This document shows positions 1-6,644 of a stretch of 8,045 bases of DNA, in pieces. Under the pieces are notes generated by a model. It saw only the letters and a list, made by a program, of their open reading frames with translations. It ran no database searches and was not told the origin of the DNA. The first letter of the stretch is position 1; each line of letters starts with the position of its first letter. The DNA comes from Desulfuromusa sp. (GTDB lineage: Bacteria > Desulfobacterota > Desulfuromonadia > Desulfuromonadales > Geopsychrobacteraceae). The translations under genes were made by a program, and so were the position numbers. The stretch is from the NCBI GenBank assembly GCA_029934755.1, contig JAOZLQ010000105.1:1-8045 (forward strand). The letters run 5' to 3'.

Positions 1-49
<49 letters not shown>

Positions 50-100
50 ACAACCGGTAAAAAGTGTCCTTCAGTGCTTAAAATGCCACAGAAGGCTGCG

Positions 101-129
101 TTTCTAGCATGCACTCCAAAGTTTTGCAA
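101..129 (-). promoter_or_regulatory. possible sigma-70 promoter for tRNA-Arg
   Basis: On the minus strand TTGCAA (124-129) lies 17 nt upstream of TAGAAA (101-106). Each matches 4 of 6 positions of the sigma-70 -35 and -10 consensus. A start near 94-95 would give a leader of about 45 nt before the mature tRNA 5' end at 49. The match is modest; support comes mainly from its position in front of a stable-RNA gene. Confidence 0.3.
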
Positions 130-262
130 ATAAAAACTCAGCCAGCAATGACGAAAGATAAGGTGCATTTTTATAGACAAGGGCAAATACCCTTCTCCAC
201 TATTCTTAATTAGCCGGTTTCCAAGTAACGGGGAATCGCCAGCAAGAACATTCATACGGAGA

Positions 263-283
263 GGAAAAAAATGCCACATTCCG
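263..283 (-). terminator. weak candidate terminator downstream of the DPF-repeat gene
   Basis: About 12 nt past the stop codon at 295, the minus strand reads GGAATG-TGG-CATTTTTTT. The stem has four Watson-Crick pairs plus two G-T wobbles, followed by a run of T. An alternative, wider pairing exists between TACGGA and TCCGTA around the same site. Stem strength is poor for an intrinsic terminator; the T-run and the position just after the gene are the only supporting signs. Confidence 0.3.
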
Positions 284-294
284 TAATCATTTAG

Positions 295-936
295 TTAGCT
301 ACTGCCTTTAGGCTCAACTGAAGGGTCATCCCTAAAAGGATCTTCACCTATGTTTCTGGCTTCCCCTGCAAAATTCATAGTTCGTTGCAATAGATCAAAT
401 TCCAAACCAAACCCAGGGTCATCAGCAAAAGGATCACAGCGTGAAGGCAGAGGACGATCTTCAATATTAAACTCTGGATCCTCTAAAAAAGGATCAACAC
501 GGGAATTTTTACCTGGTTCAGCGTGTTCAGCAACCAGTTCTGCAAGTGACTCAGCATCATGAGAACTTTCAACCAGATCAAATGTATAGAGCAACTCAGC
601 AACAAGAGATTTCGGCTCAGGAAGATTTTCTACATAGAGAATAGCAAGTTGATCCAACCAGTCAACAGCAAGTTCAAAAGTTTCTAGTTCAATTTTGTTG
701 GGCATTGTTTTGTCAGTCAAATGGCGCGCAAGAACAATTTGCAAACGATCAGCTATCGATCGGAAGGAGTCAACATCCGCACCGATGGCGACCGTTATAT
801 AAACAGTCACAGCATCAACCGAAGCTGTTAATAGTGGCAGAGCAGGAGCCTGATCAAACAGAGAATTGCGAATCATTTTTATAAAATCTTCCGTTTCCCG
901 ATAAAACAATTGTCGCTTGTTCATCTGATCAGCCAT
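295..936 (-). CDS. hypothetical acidic protein with three C-terminal DPFxxDP repeats
   Basis: I do not recognise this 213-residue protein. There is no signal peptide or membrane segment, so it is probably cytoplasmic. Residues 1-135 look mostly helical and amphipathic. The last third (about 140-213) is acidic, low in regular structure, and carries three copies of a short motif: DPFLEDPEF at 148, DPFADDPGF at 168 and DPFRDDPSV at 199, with spacings of 20 and 31 residues. The start ATG at 936 is supported by GGAG (945-948) 8 nt upstream. The gene lies 80 bp behind tonB on the same strand, so it could be co-transcribed with it, although a separate promoter is possible. The repeats resemble short linear binding motifs in a flexible tail; a role as a partner-binding or adaptor protein is only a guess. 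The coding assignment is supported by the good ribosome site and the protein-level conservation among the repeats. Confidence 0.8.
   Translation of the reverse strand: MADQMNKRQLFYRETEDFIKMIRNSLFDQAPALPLLTASVDAVTVYITVAIGADVDSFRSIADRLQIVLARHLTDKTMPNKIELETFELAVDWLDQLAILYVENLPEPKSLVAELLYTFDLVESSHDAESLAELVAEHAEPGKNSRVDPFLEDPEFNIEDRPLPSRCDPFADDPGFGLEFDLLQRTMNFAGEARNIGEDPFRDDPSVEPKGSS
323..495 (-). repeat. three dispersed 20-bp GGRTC...AAAAGGATC repeats encoding DPFxxDP
   Basis: Copies lie at 323-342, 416-435 and 476-495 on the plus strand, each beginning GGRTC and ending AAAAGGATC, with start-to-start spacing of 93 and 60 bp. Both spacings are multiples of three and all copies are in the same reading frame, encoding the DPFxxDP motifs on the minus strand. 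They are coding repeats rather than a CRISPR or mobile-element array, and could have arisen by internal duplication. Confidence 0.75.
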
Positions 937-944
937 CCAGTAGT

Positions 945-948
945 CTCC
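945..948 (-). promoter_or_regulatory. ribosome binding site of the DPF-repeat gene
   Basis: GGAG on the minus strand sits 8 nt before the ATG at 936 and fixes this start. A second in-frame ATG four codons downstream (MADQM) has no such site. Confidence 0.7.
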
Positions 949-978
949 ATATTAAATAAGCGTTTATTTTTAGGGATG

Positions 979-1008
979 ATAACATAAAAAAATAGATGTG
1001 TTAATCAA
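979..1008 (-). promoter_or_regulatory. possible promoter in the tonB / DPF-repeat gap
   Basis: On the minus strand TTGATT (1003-1008) is followed by TATGTT (981-986, spacer 16) or TGTTAT (979-984, spacer 18), embedded in an A/T-rich stretch. The -10 candidates match only 4 of 6 consensus positions. It could give the 295-936 gene its own expression, independent of tonB. The 80-bp gap has no convincing terminator, so read-through from tonB is equally possible. Confidence 0.3.
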
Positions 1009-1016
1009 GGGTTAAG

Positions 1017-1925
1017 CTACAAATTCCTGAGTGAGAAAGTGACCGGAATTTCAACCTGGCTATCTATCGCAACTCCAAAAGAAGTTGCAGGTCTGAACTT
1101 CCATCTATTTATCGCTTTTCGAGCAGCCCTATCAAGACTTCGATACCCAGACGATGCCAATATATCCAGATGACCAACACGCCCGTTTTTAAGAATTAAA
1201 GCTTCGAACACAACCTTGCCCTCCCAACCACGCAACTTAGCAACATCGGGATAGCGTGGAGGAGTATTGACAACATAGCGAGGCAATGCATCTTTAAACC
1301 CTTGTCCTTCAATATTACTTGCCTGCCCAGTTGCTGCGGAAGTCGAATTCTGACTATTGTCTGAACCCTCGTTTTGAGTTTTCACTCCCTCCGAAATAAA
1401 ATAATCGGATTTAGCCTGTATAGCAGAATTAACCGGGATAGACATTAACGGCGAACTTATAGCCTGCAACGACAGATCCATATTTTGTTTTTCAGGGATC
1501 GTTTCAACTGATAGCGAATCATTTATATTTTCAATAACAACAGTGTCGGATTTAATCGCTTCGAACTTATTCGTTGTTTTATTCAATAAAAGATCTGTAG
1601 CAGCAATGTTTACTATTTCTGACACTGTGCTTTTTTTCTTCAACCCAGTTTCAGGGATAACGGGATGAAATTGTTCAGAAGCAATAGTCAGGTTTTTTTT
1701 TACCTTCTGGACCGAACCCATAACCACATGACTAGTGGATTTTTTTGGCGCAGGCATCGAATAAAACGAATCAATTGACCTTGAAACAAAACTAACCCCT
1801 ACTTGCCTATTTTTAAACGATTCTGCCGATGAAAGCTGGTTTAAAGGCAGCCACAGCAGATGCAGAGCAAAAGAGAGAACAATAAAAAATGAAATTCTGG
1901 ACAGAGAATTCAAACACAACCTCAT
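1017..1925 (-). CDS. tonB: TonB-family energy transducer
   Basis: An inner-membrane-anchored periplasmic protein that passes proton-motive-force energy from ExbB/ExbD to outer-membrane receptors. With the ATG at 1925 it has 302 residues. Residues about 11-29 form one hydrophobic segment containing the Ser-x3-His pair (S18, H22) typical of the TonB anchor. A long linker (about 31-210) is rich in Ser, Thr, Asn and Lys rather than the usual Pro-Glu/Pro-Lys repeats. The C-terminal TonB domain (about 213-302) shows PPRYPDVAKLRGWEGKV, a downstream SSGYRSLDRAA, and WKFRPA, all family hallmarks. A TTG two codons earlier (1931) is an alternative start; an in-frame stop lies just upstream, and neither start has a clear Shine-Dalgarno sequence. 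It is divergent from the receptor at 2044, which suggests a dedicated transducer for that receptor. No exbB or exbD is in the window, so it must borrow a pair encoded elsewhere. Confidence 0.92.
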   Translation of the reverse strand: MRLCLNSLSRISFFIVLSFALHLLWLPLNQLSSAESFKNRQVGVSFVSRSIDSFYSMPAPKKSTSHVVMGSVQKVKKNLTIASEQFHPVIPETGLKKKSTVSEIVNIAATDLLLNKTTNKFEAIKSDTVVIENINDSLSVETIPEKQNMDLSLQAISSPLMSIPVNSAIQAKSDYFISEGVKTQNEGSDNSQNSTSAATGQASNIEGQGFKDALPRYVVNTPPRYPDVAKLRGWEGKVVFEALILKNGRVGHLDILASSGYRSLDRAARKAINRWKFRPATSFGVAIDSQVEIPVTFSLRNL

Positions 1926-2043
1926 AGGCAAAATTCAATTGGTCAAATTGTACGGTAACTTGTCTTATATTCCGTTTTCCTGTTATATATACCCCGGTTC
2001 TAATGAATAAGACTATCTCACTGCCACGGACACCACTGAACTC
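1926..2043. promoter_or_regulatory. divergent control region between tonB and the receptor gene
   Basis: This 118-bp A/T-rich gap must hold the promoters of both divergent genes. On the plus strand TTGTCT (1960-1965) precedes TATATA (1984-1989) by 18 nt; the latter is preceded by TGT, giving an extended -10 pattern. On the minus strand TATAAG (1964-1969) and TACAAT (1947-1952) are -10-like but lack good -35 partners. An inverted repeat CAATT-GGTCA-AATTG (1936-1950) lies just before the tonB start and could be an operator. I see no Fur-box-like sequence, so iron control is not evident. Confidence 0.45.
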
Positions 2044-4521
2044 ATGAATTTCAAACAAAGCTCAAAACAATGGGCGTATAAGCTTCCATATCTACTTCTA
2101 TGGTCATTCTTACTCATACCGCAAATAGTCAGTGCGGACAACAGCCAAACTGAACTAGCAACGACAACAGAATTACTCACGGTGATGCCAACAATTCATG
2201 TCGAAGCCATAAGAATTGCCCCAACAACCGGAATGACAATCATTGATAAAGAGATGATTGAAAACCTGCCAACTCGAAATGGCAGCATCAATGAGATTAT
2301 CGGAATTATTCCGGGGGTTCAATATAGTGAAGAAAATCTAAGTTCCTTTACCGGTGGAGAGATTACTCCTCCAGTTGTATCTATTTCAGGAAGTCGCTTT
2401 TATGATAACAACTATACGGTGGATGGCATCAGCAACAATAGTCCTCTTGATCCAGTTTTCACTAGTGTTAGCAGCCCTTACAAATTACCGGGGTATCCAC
2501 AAATACATTTTTTAAGCCCAGAAATTATTGAACAAGTAACCGTTTATAATAGCAATATCCCGGCTAAATTCGGCGGTTTTACCGGTGGTCAAATAGATAC
2601 CCAGACGATCAATCCAACTTCAGATTTTTGGGGCAAAATTCATTATCGAACCACAAATGACGGTTGGACTAAGTTCCATATTGACCCTATAAACCAAGAG
2701 GATTTTTATAATTCTAATAGTTCCAATAATCAACCAAACTTTAGAAAACACAATTTTGGGCTTACTATTAATACTCCCCTAGGGGTTGATACGAGCCTGA
2801 TTACATCGTATCAACAGCTTTATTCCAGAATACCTCTTCAACATTTAGGTGGTTTTAAAACTCAAACACGCAAACACGAGACTTTTTATTCTAAACTAAA
2901 TCATTATTTGACGAATGGCTCCAATCTTTCCGTCACTGCGCTTTACTCTCCAACCTCGGCACAACATTTTTCGCGAAATATTAAAGGAAGTGATTATACA
3001 ATCGATAGCGATAATTATTCTCTCGCGGTACAAGCAGAAAAAGATTTAAGTGATAGCCAACTAAAACTAACTCTTGGTTACACTGGCCAAAAAACTCATC
3101 GTAATGCCCCAGAAAATCGTTTTACTTGGAGCACCCAAACTGACTCAGTAGACTGGACAAATACAAATTATGCGACTGAAGGTGGATTAGGGGCATTAAC
3201 TACAGGGCAGAATCAATTAAGCATAAAATCTGAAATTTCATTCAACAATATGAGCTGGTGGCAATCAAACCATATATTGAAAATCGGGGGAGAAGCCACC
3301 TATTCAAATCAATACTATCATCGCCCGAAAACTAATTATTACTATAACGGTACGGACAATGGAACGATAAATACTCCTATTTCATGTAGCCCAAACGATT
3401 TTGCCTGCATTGAAAATGAACAATATTTATATAAAAGAACCAAATATGCGCAAACTGATACTGATGTTGAAATTACAGACGTTGCTGCCTTCGTCCAAGA
3501 TTCTATTATCTGGAAGCGTTTGGAAATCGTTCCTGGAATTAGAATATCCTATGATGATTTTACTGATAATGTGAATGTTGCTCCTCGGTTTGCTGCCTCT
3601 CTGGATATTTTCGGCAATCAATTAACGACCCTATTTGCCGGTAAAAATCGCTATTACAGTGGTACTTTACTTACGCATGCCCTCTATAATGGCATTGTGG
3701 TCATCAAGCAGGAGAGAGATGATAATACTAGCGAATGGGCAGATATAGAGAATCGACCTATAACCTTTACATATGAAAACAGTGAGATAAAAACACCATA
3801 CAGTGATGAACTGACTCTTGGCATAATCCAGAAAGTTTTTGGTGGCGAGTTCAAGGCACAATACATTGAAAAGAATAACAAAGATGAATTAGCACGAAGT
3901 AAAATCAGTGACCCGGATCGCATCGAACCAGACGTTTATTTGTTCAACAATTTTGGGCGGTCGAAACACAAAAGCATCCAATTAAGTTGGCAGAGATCAT
4001 GGAAAAATCACTTTTTAGAGATAAATTCAACCTGGCAAAAAACGACAACAAGCCACGACGATTATTTTGAAACTCTAGATGCAGATGATATTGCAGAAAC
4101 AATTTGGTATGACGGGAAAGAACTTTATTATCATGAAATCCCCAGGACAGATTTTAACCGACCTGTCATCGCTAACCTTATCTATATCAGCAGTCTGCCA
4201 TACAACATCACGTTTACAAATAAAACAAAATTTCGTGGAGCTTACTGGAGATTAAAAAACACAAGAGACACACAACAAAGTATCATTCACCCCGATCAAG
4301 AAGCATATATTTATGAAAGGCAAAAGAGTCATAGTAGTATACTTTTTGATTGGAAATTAAGTTGGAAAGTTCCCCAGCTTTCCAGGCAGAGAGTTATTCT
4401 TTCACTCGATGTATACAATGTTTTTAACCGCAGAATAAATTTCAATTACCAATCTGGTGATTATGGCTACGACTACGAACTTGGTCGTCAAATCTGGGCA
4501 GGTATGGAATTTAATTTTTAG
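2044..4521 (+). CDS. TonB-dependent outer-membrane receptor
   Basis: An active-transport porin of 825 residues, a usual family length; the ligand is unknown. Residues 1-31 form a signal peptide with a hydrophobic core near 15-29 and likely cleavage after VSA (31). A TonB-box-like TIHVEA lies at 50-55. The plug (about 60-190) shows LPTRNGSINEIIGIIPGV, SISGSRFYDNNYTVDGISNN and IPAKFGGFTGGQID, all typical of plug domains. The remaining 630 or so residues are rich in alternating aromatic strands and Asn/Ser-rich loops, as in a 22-strand barrel, ending in the terminal phenylalanine (GMEFNF) used for outer-membrane assembly. Its only two cysteines (448 and 455) sit close together in a predicted external loop. 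The start ATG at 2044 has no obvious ribosome site, and an in-frame TAA at 2008-2010 rules out an earlier standard start. It is divergent from tonB and convergent, 2 bp apart, with the propeller gene. Base composition is visibly A/T-rich relative to the kinase gene. Confidence 0.95.
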   Translation: MNFKQSSKQWAYKLPYLLLWSFLLIPQIVSADNSQTELATTTELLTVMPTIHVEAIRIAPTTGMTIIDKEMIENLPTRNGSINEIIGIIPGVQYSEENLSSFTGGEITPPVVSISGSRFYDNNYTVDGISNNSPLDPVFTSVSSPYKLPGYPQIHFLSPEIIEQVTVYNSNIPAKFGGFTGGQIDTQTINPTSDFWGKIHYRTTNDGWTKFHIDPINQEDFYNSNSSNNQPNFRKHNFGLTINTPLGVDTSLITSYQQLYSRIPLQHLGGFKTQTRKHETFYSKLNHYLTNGSNLSVTALYSPTSAQHFSRNIKGSDYTIDSDNYSLAVQAEKDLSDSQLKLTLGYTGQKTHRNAPENRFTWSTQTDSVDWTNTNYATEGGLGALTTGQNQLSIKSEISFNNMSWWQSNHILKIGGEATYSNQYYHRPKTNYYYNGTDNGTINTPISCSPNDFACIENEQYLYKRTKYAQTDTDVEITDVAAFVQDSIIWKRLEIVPGIRISYDDFTDNVNVAPRFAASLDIFGNQLTTLFAGKNRYYSGTLLTHALYNGIVVIKQERDDNTSEWADIENRPITFTYENSEIKTPYSDELTLGIIQKVFGGEFKAQYIEKNNKDELARSKISDPDRIEPDVYLFNNFGRSKHKSIQLSWQRSWKNHFLEINSTWQKTTTSHDDYFETLDADDIAETIWYDGKELYYHEIPRTDFNRPVIANLIYISSLPYNITFTNKTKFRGAYWRLKNTRDTQQSIIHPDQEAYIYERQKSHSSILFDWKLSWKVPQLSRQRVILSLDVYNVFNRRINFNYQSGDYGYDYELGRQIWAGMEFNF

Positions 4522-4523
4522 TA

Positions 4524-6644
4524 TTATTGGTAGATAACGACATCATCACTAACAACCGACTCCCGTTGATTGTTAATCTGCAAACTGTAACTCCCTGGTA
4601 GTTTTGGTGATGGTATCGTCACTTGCATCTGCTGCGCAGATAAAACTTTAACCATTTCAGCTGCGATAGGAACAGGGACAACAGCCACCCCCATCTCTTT
4701 TTGAGTGACATAGATAAGGTCATCAACGACCTGCAGCCCTCTCGATAATCCCGGCATAGACACACTATTCATCAATATTGGATTTTCTGGATCGGCAATA
4801 TTCACAACGCTAATTCCACCGAGGTGACTGGTAATAACTGCTTTATTACCAGAAATCTTAACCGCTTTAGAAATTCCAGCGATACCTATCGAACCAAGAA
4901 TAATTGGTGCTGTAGCTTTTTTTACATCAACAATCAGAAGGCCTGCGCGTCCATTTGCGACATAAGCAATATCATCCTTAACTTGGACAGCTACAGAAAG
5001 ATCAAACTGATTCATTGGGAATGGGGTTGACACACGACTCAACCTGCTGAGTTTTTCATTATCCGTTATTTCATAAATTAACAAACCTTGTTTTTTACTG
5101 ACAATATAAATTAAATGCCCATCCACAGTGATATCCAAAGCATGCACTTCTGGCAAAACGTCTTTAACAATTGGGTGGTAAATATCAGAGATATCGATCA
5201 ATTTGACACCAGAAATGCCCTTTGACGACAAGAGATAATCACCGACAACAGCCAGACGCATTGCCTGCAGATCAGGCCATATAACAATAGATTTTGGATC
5301 ACCGGGATCGGAGATATCAAAAACTTCGATGCCCATCTTTGCCTGGGCAACATAAAGTAAATCGCGGTCAGTCAAAAAAGATTCTCCCCAACGTGGAGTT
5401 ACTGTAGTGAACATTTCATCTTCAATTTCAAGATTTTGCAGTAACACTCCGCCCCGAGCATCTGCAATATACATCCAACCACCTTTGATGAAAATATCAT
5501 GGGCGCTTCCAGGGGTATTGAACGTTTGAATGACTTGCCGAGGCAATAGCTCGTTTTTATCAACAATTAATAATCCTTTATTGGATCCCGCGATATAGAG
5601 ATAATCAGAAGTTACAGAAATAGTTCGTGGATCTATATTTAAATTAACATAATCATGAGGACCTTCAATCTCGGCACCAACAACTCGCAATCCAGAAAAG
5701 CTGTCTGAGATATAAACAGAATCACTGCCCCCGAACAGTTTTCTTGCTGAACCAAATTCAGTCCATTTATGCAATAACTCTGGCTGACTGGCGTTGGTGA
5801 TGTCATACAGCAACACACCACTCTTGGTTGCAATATATAATTGTTGCTGATGAACAATAAGGTCATAGAGGTCATCAGTTAATCGCAAAGTTTTTGTCAG
5901 CTGAGGCGATTGCGGTTCTGCAATCTGGTAAATTTCAATTTTGTTCCCCGCCACTGAGAGATACAAAAAACTACCCTCCCTCACCAACTTTGAAATTACC
6001 AAATCAGGTCGTAAAACCCCGACCAGTTGAGCTTGATCAGGTTGCCGAATATCATAAATCGACAAGCCTTTGTTCCCCGTGGCAACAAAGAGAAAACCAT
6101 TGTATGCCTGCCCCATAAGAGCATGCGATTCCATTGCAATATCAGTCACATGGTGAAGTAAACCATTCGGCAAAATCTGCATAATCGACATCCCTAATTT
6201 TCCGCAGGAGAGGTAAATGATTGTGCCACTCCGGTGGATATCGACAATTGTTCGGCCCACTAAATATTCTTTGACTAATTGAGGCTGCCGCGGGTCTTTA
6301 ATATTCAGAACCTGCAATCCCCCCCGCTCGCGTGCTAAAAAAAGAAAATCACCATATTGCAAGCTCTCATTGTAAATTCCTTCCAGTGGGAATGATCCAA
6401 CAACTGCCTCCTGATTATTAATTTTCATGAATAAACTGGTTTCAGTTTCCCGATTAAATCCGCTTCCGCGTAGATTAAAAGCAACCTTGGTTCCCAATGG
6501 TAACTTTCTTGCTATAGGCATTTCCACTCTCAAGTTATGCTTTGATGACGCATAAGACAAAAAAGAATTACCAAACCAGATAAGTGCCAAAACCCCTCCG
6601 CCAAAAAACAACATAGCAGCAATGACAACCAGTAACCGTTTCAT
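4524..6644 (-). CDS. membrane-anchored LVIVD-repeat beta-propeller protein with split IPT/TIG-like ends
   Basis: This 706-residue protein has a hydrophobic N-terminal segment (about 3-24), an anchor or signal sequence that would place the rest in the periplasm. From about 98 to 658 it consists of roughly fourteen repeats of about 42 residues, each with a core like LYIA-x-GLLIYDI followed by a DPxxPxL-type turn. Clear examples start near 98, 183, 268, 428, 558 and 600; others (near 142, 308, 348, 389) are more diverged. These resemble LVIVD repeats, thought to fold as beta-propeller blades. The flanks look like two halves of one IPT/TIG Ig-like domain: GTKVAFNLRGSGF (51-63) and VTIPSPKLPGSYSLQINN (675-692). 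The start is supported by AGAAAGGT (6653-6660) and overlaps the kinase stop as TGATG, implying translational coupling. No enzyme motif is visible; a binding or scaffolding role at the envelope is likely, but the ligand cannot be told. Confidence 0.85.
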   Translation of the reverse strand: MKRLLVVIAAMLFFGGGVLALIWFGNSFLSYASSKHNLRVEMPIARKLPLGTKVAFNLRGSGFNRETETSLFMKINNQEAVVGSFPLEGIYNESLQYGDFLFLARERGGLQVLNIKDPRQPQLVKEYLVGRTIVDIHRSGTIIYLSCGKLGMSIMQILPNGLLHHVTDIAMESHALMGQAYNGFLFVATGNKGLSIYDIRQPDQAQLVGVLRPDLVISKLVREGSFLYLSVAGNKIEIYQIAEPQSPQLTKTLRLTDDLYDLIVHQQQLYIATKSGVLLYDITNASQPELLHKWTEFGSARKLFGGSDSVYISDSFSGLRVVGAEIEGPHDYVNLNIDPRTISVTSDYLYIAGSNKGLLIVDKNELLPRQVIQTFNTPGSAHDIFIKGGWMYIADARGGVLLQNLEIEDEMFTTVTPRWGESFLTDRDLLYVAQAKMGIEVFDISDPGDPKSIVIWPDLQAMRLAVVGDYLLSSKGISGVKLIDISDIYHPIVKDVLPEVHALDITVDGHLIYIVSKKQGLLIYEITDNEKLSRLSRVSTPFPMNQFDLSVAVQVKDDIAYVANGRAGLLIVDVKKATAPIILGSIGIAGISKAVKISGNKAVITSHLGGISVVNIADPENPILMNSVSMPGLSRGLQVVDDLIYVTQKEMGVAVVPVPIAAEMVKVLSAQQMQVTIPSPKLPGSYSLQINNQRESVVSDDVVIYQ

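Larger units (their letters stand above)
50..294. other. intergenic stretch between tRNA-Arg and the DPF-repeat gene
   Basis: I see no convincing protein-coding gene here. A 79-codon open frame on the minus strand runs into the tRNA, has no family resemblance and is treated as chance. Besides the candidate tRNA promoter and weak terminator, there is one small perfect inverted repeat near 178-193 (arms AAGGG/CCCTT, 6-nt loop). It has no T-run on either side, so it is not a convincing terminator. Confidence 0.5.

Noticed and set aside
323..495. GGATC-type repeats considered as a CRISPR or regulatory repeat array
   Set aside because: Only three copies, unequal spacing in multiples of three, all in frame within a coding gene.
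350..562. 70-codon plus-strand frame opposite the DPF-repeat gene
   Set aside because: Its Ser/Gly/Lys-rich sequence is the antisense of the DPF repeats; the minus-strand gene has the good ribosome site and sensible composition.
1926..2043. Fur box controlling the receptor as a siderophore receptor
   Set aside because: No GATAATGATAATC-like sequence was found, so an iron-siderophore assignment is not supported.
1813..2058. 81-codon minus-strand frame across the tonB start and the divergent control region
   Set aside because: It overlaps the tonB anchor region in another frame and the receptor start; no family resemblance.
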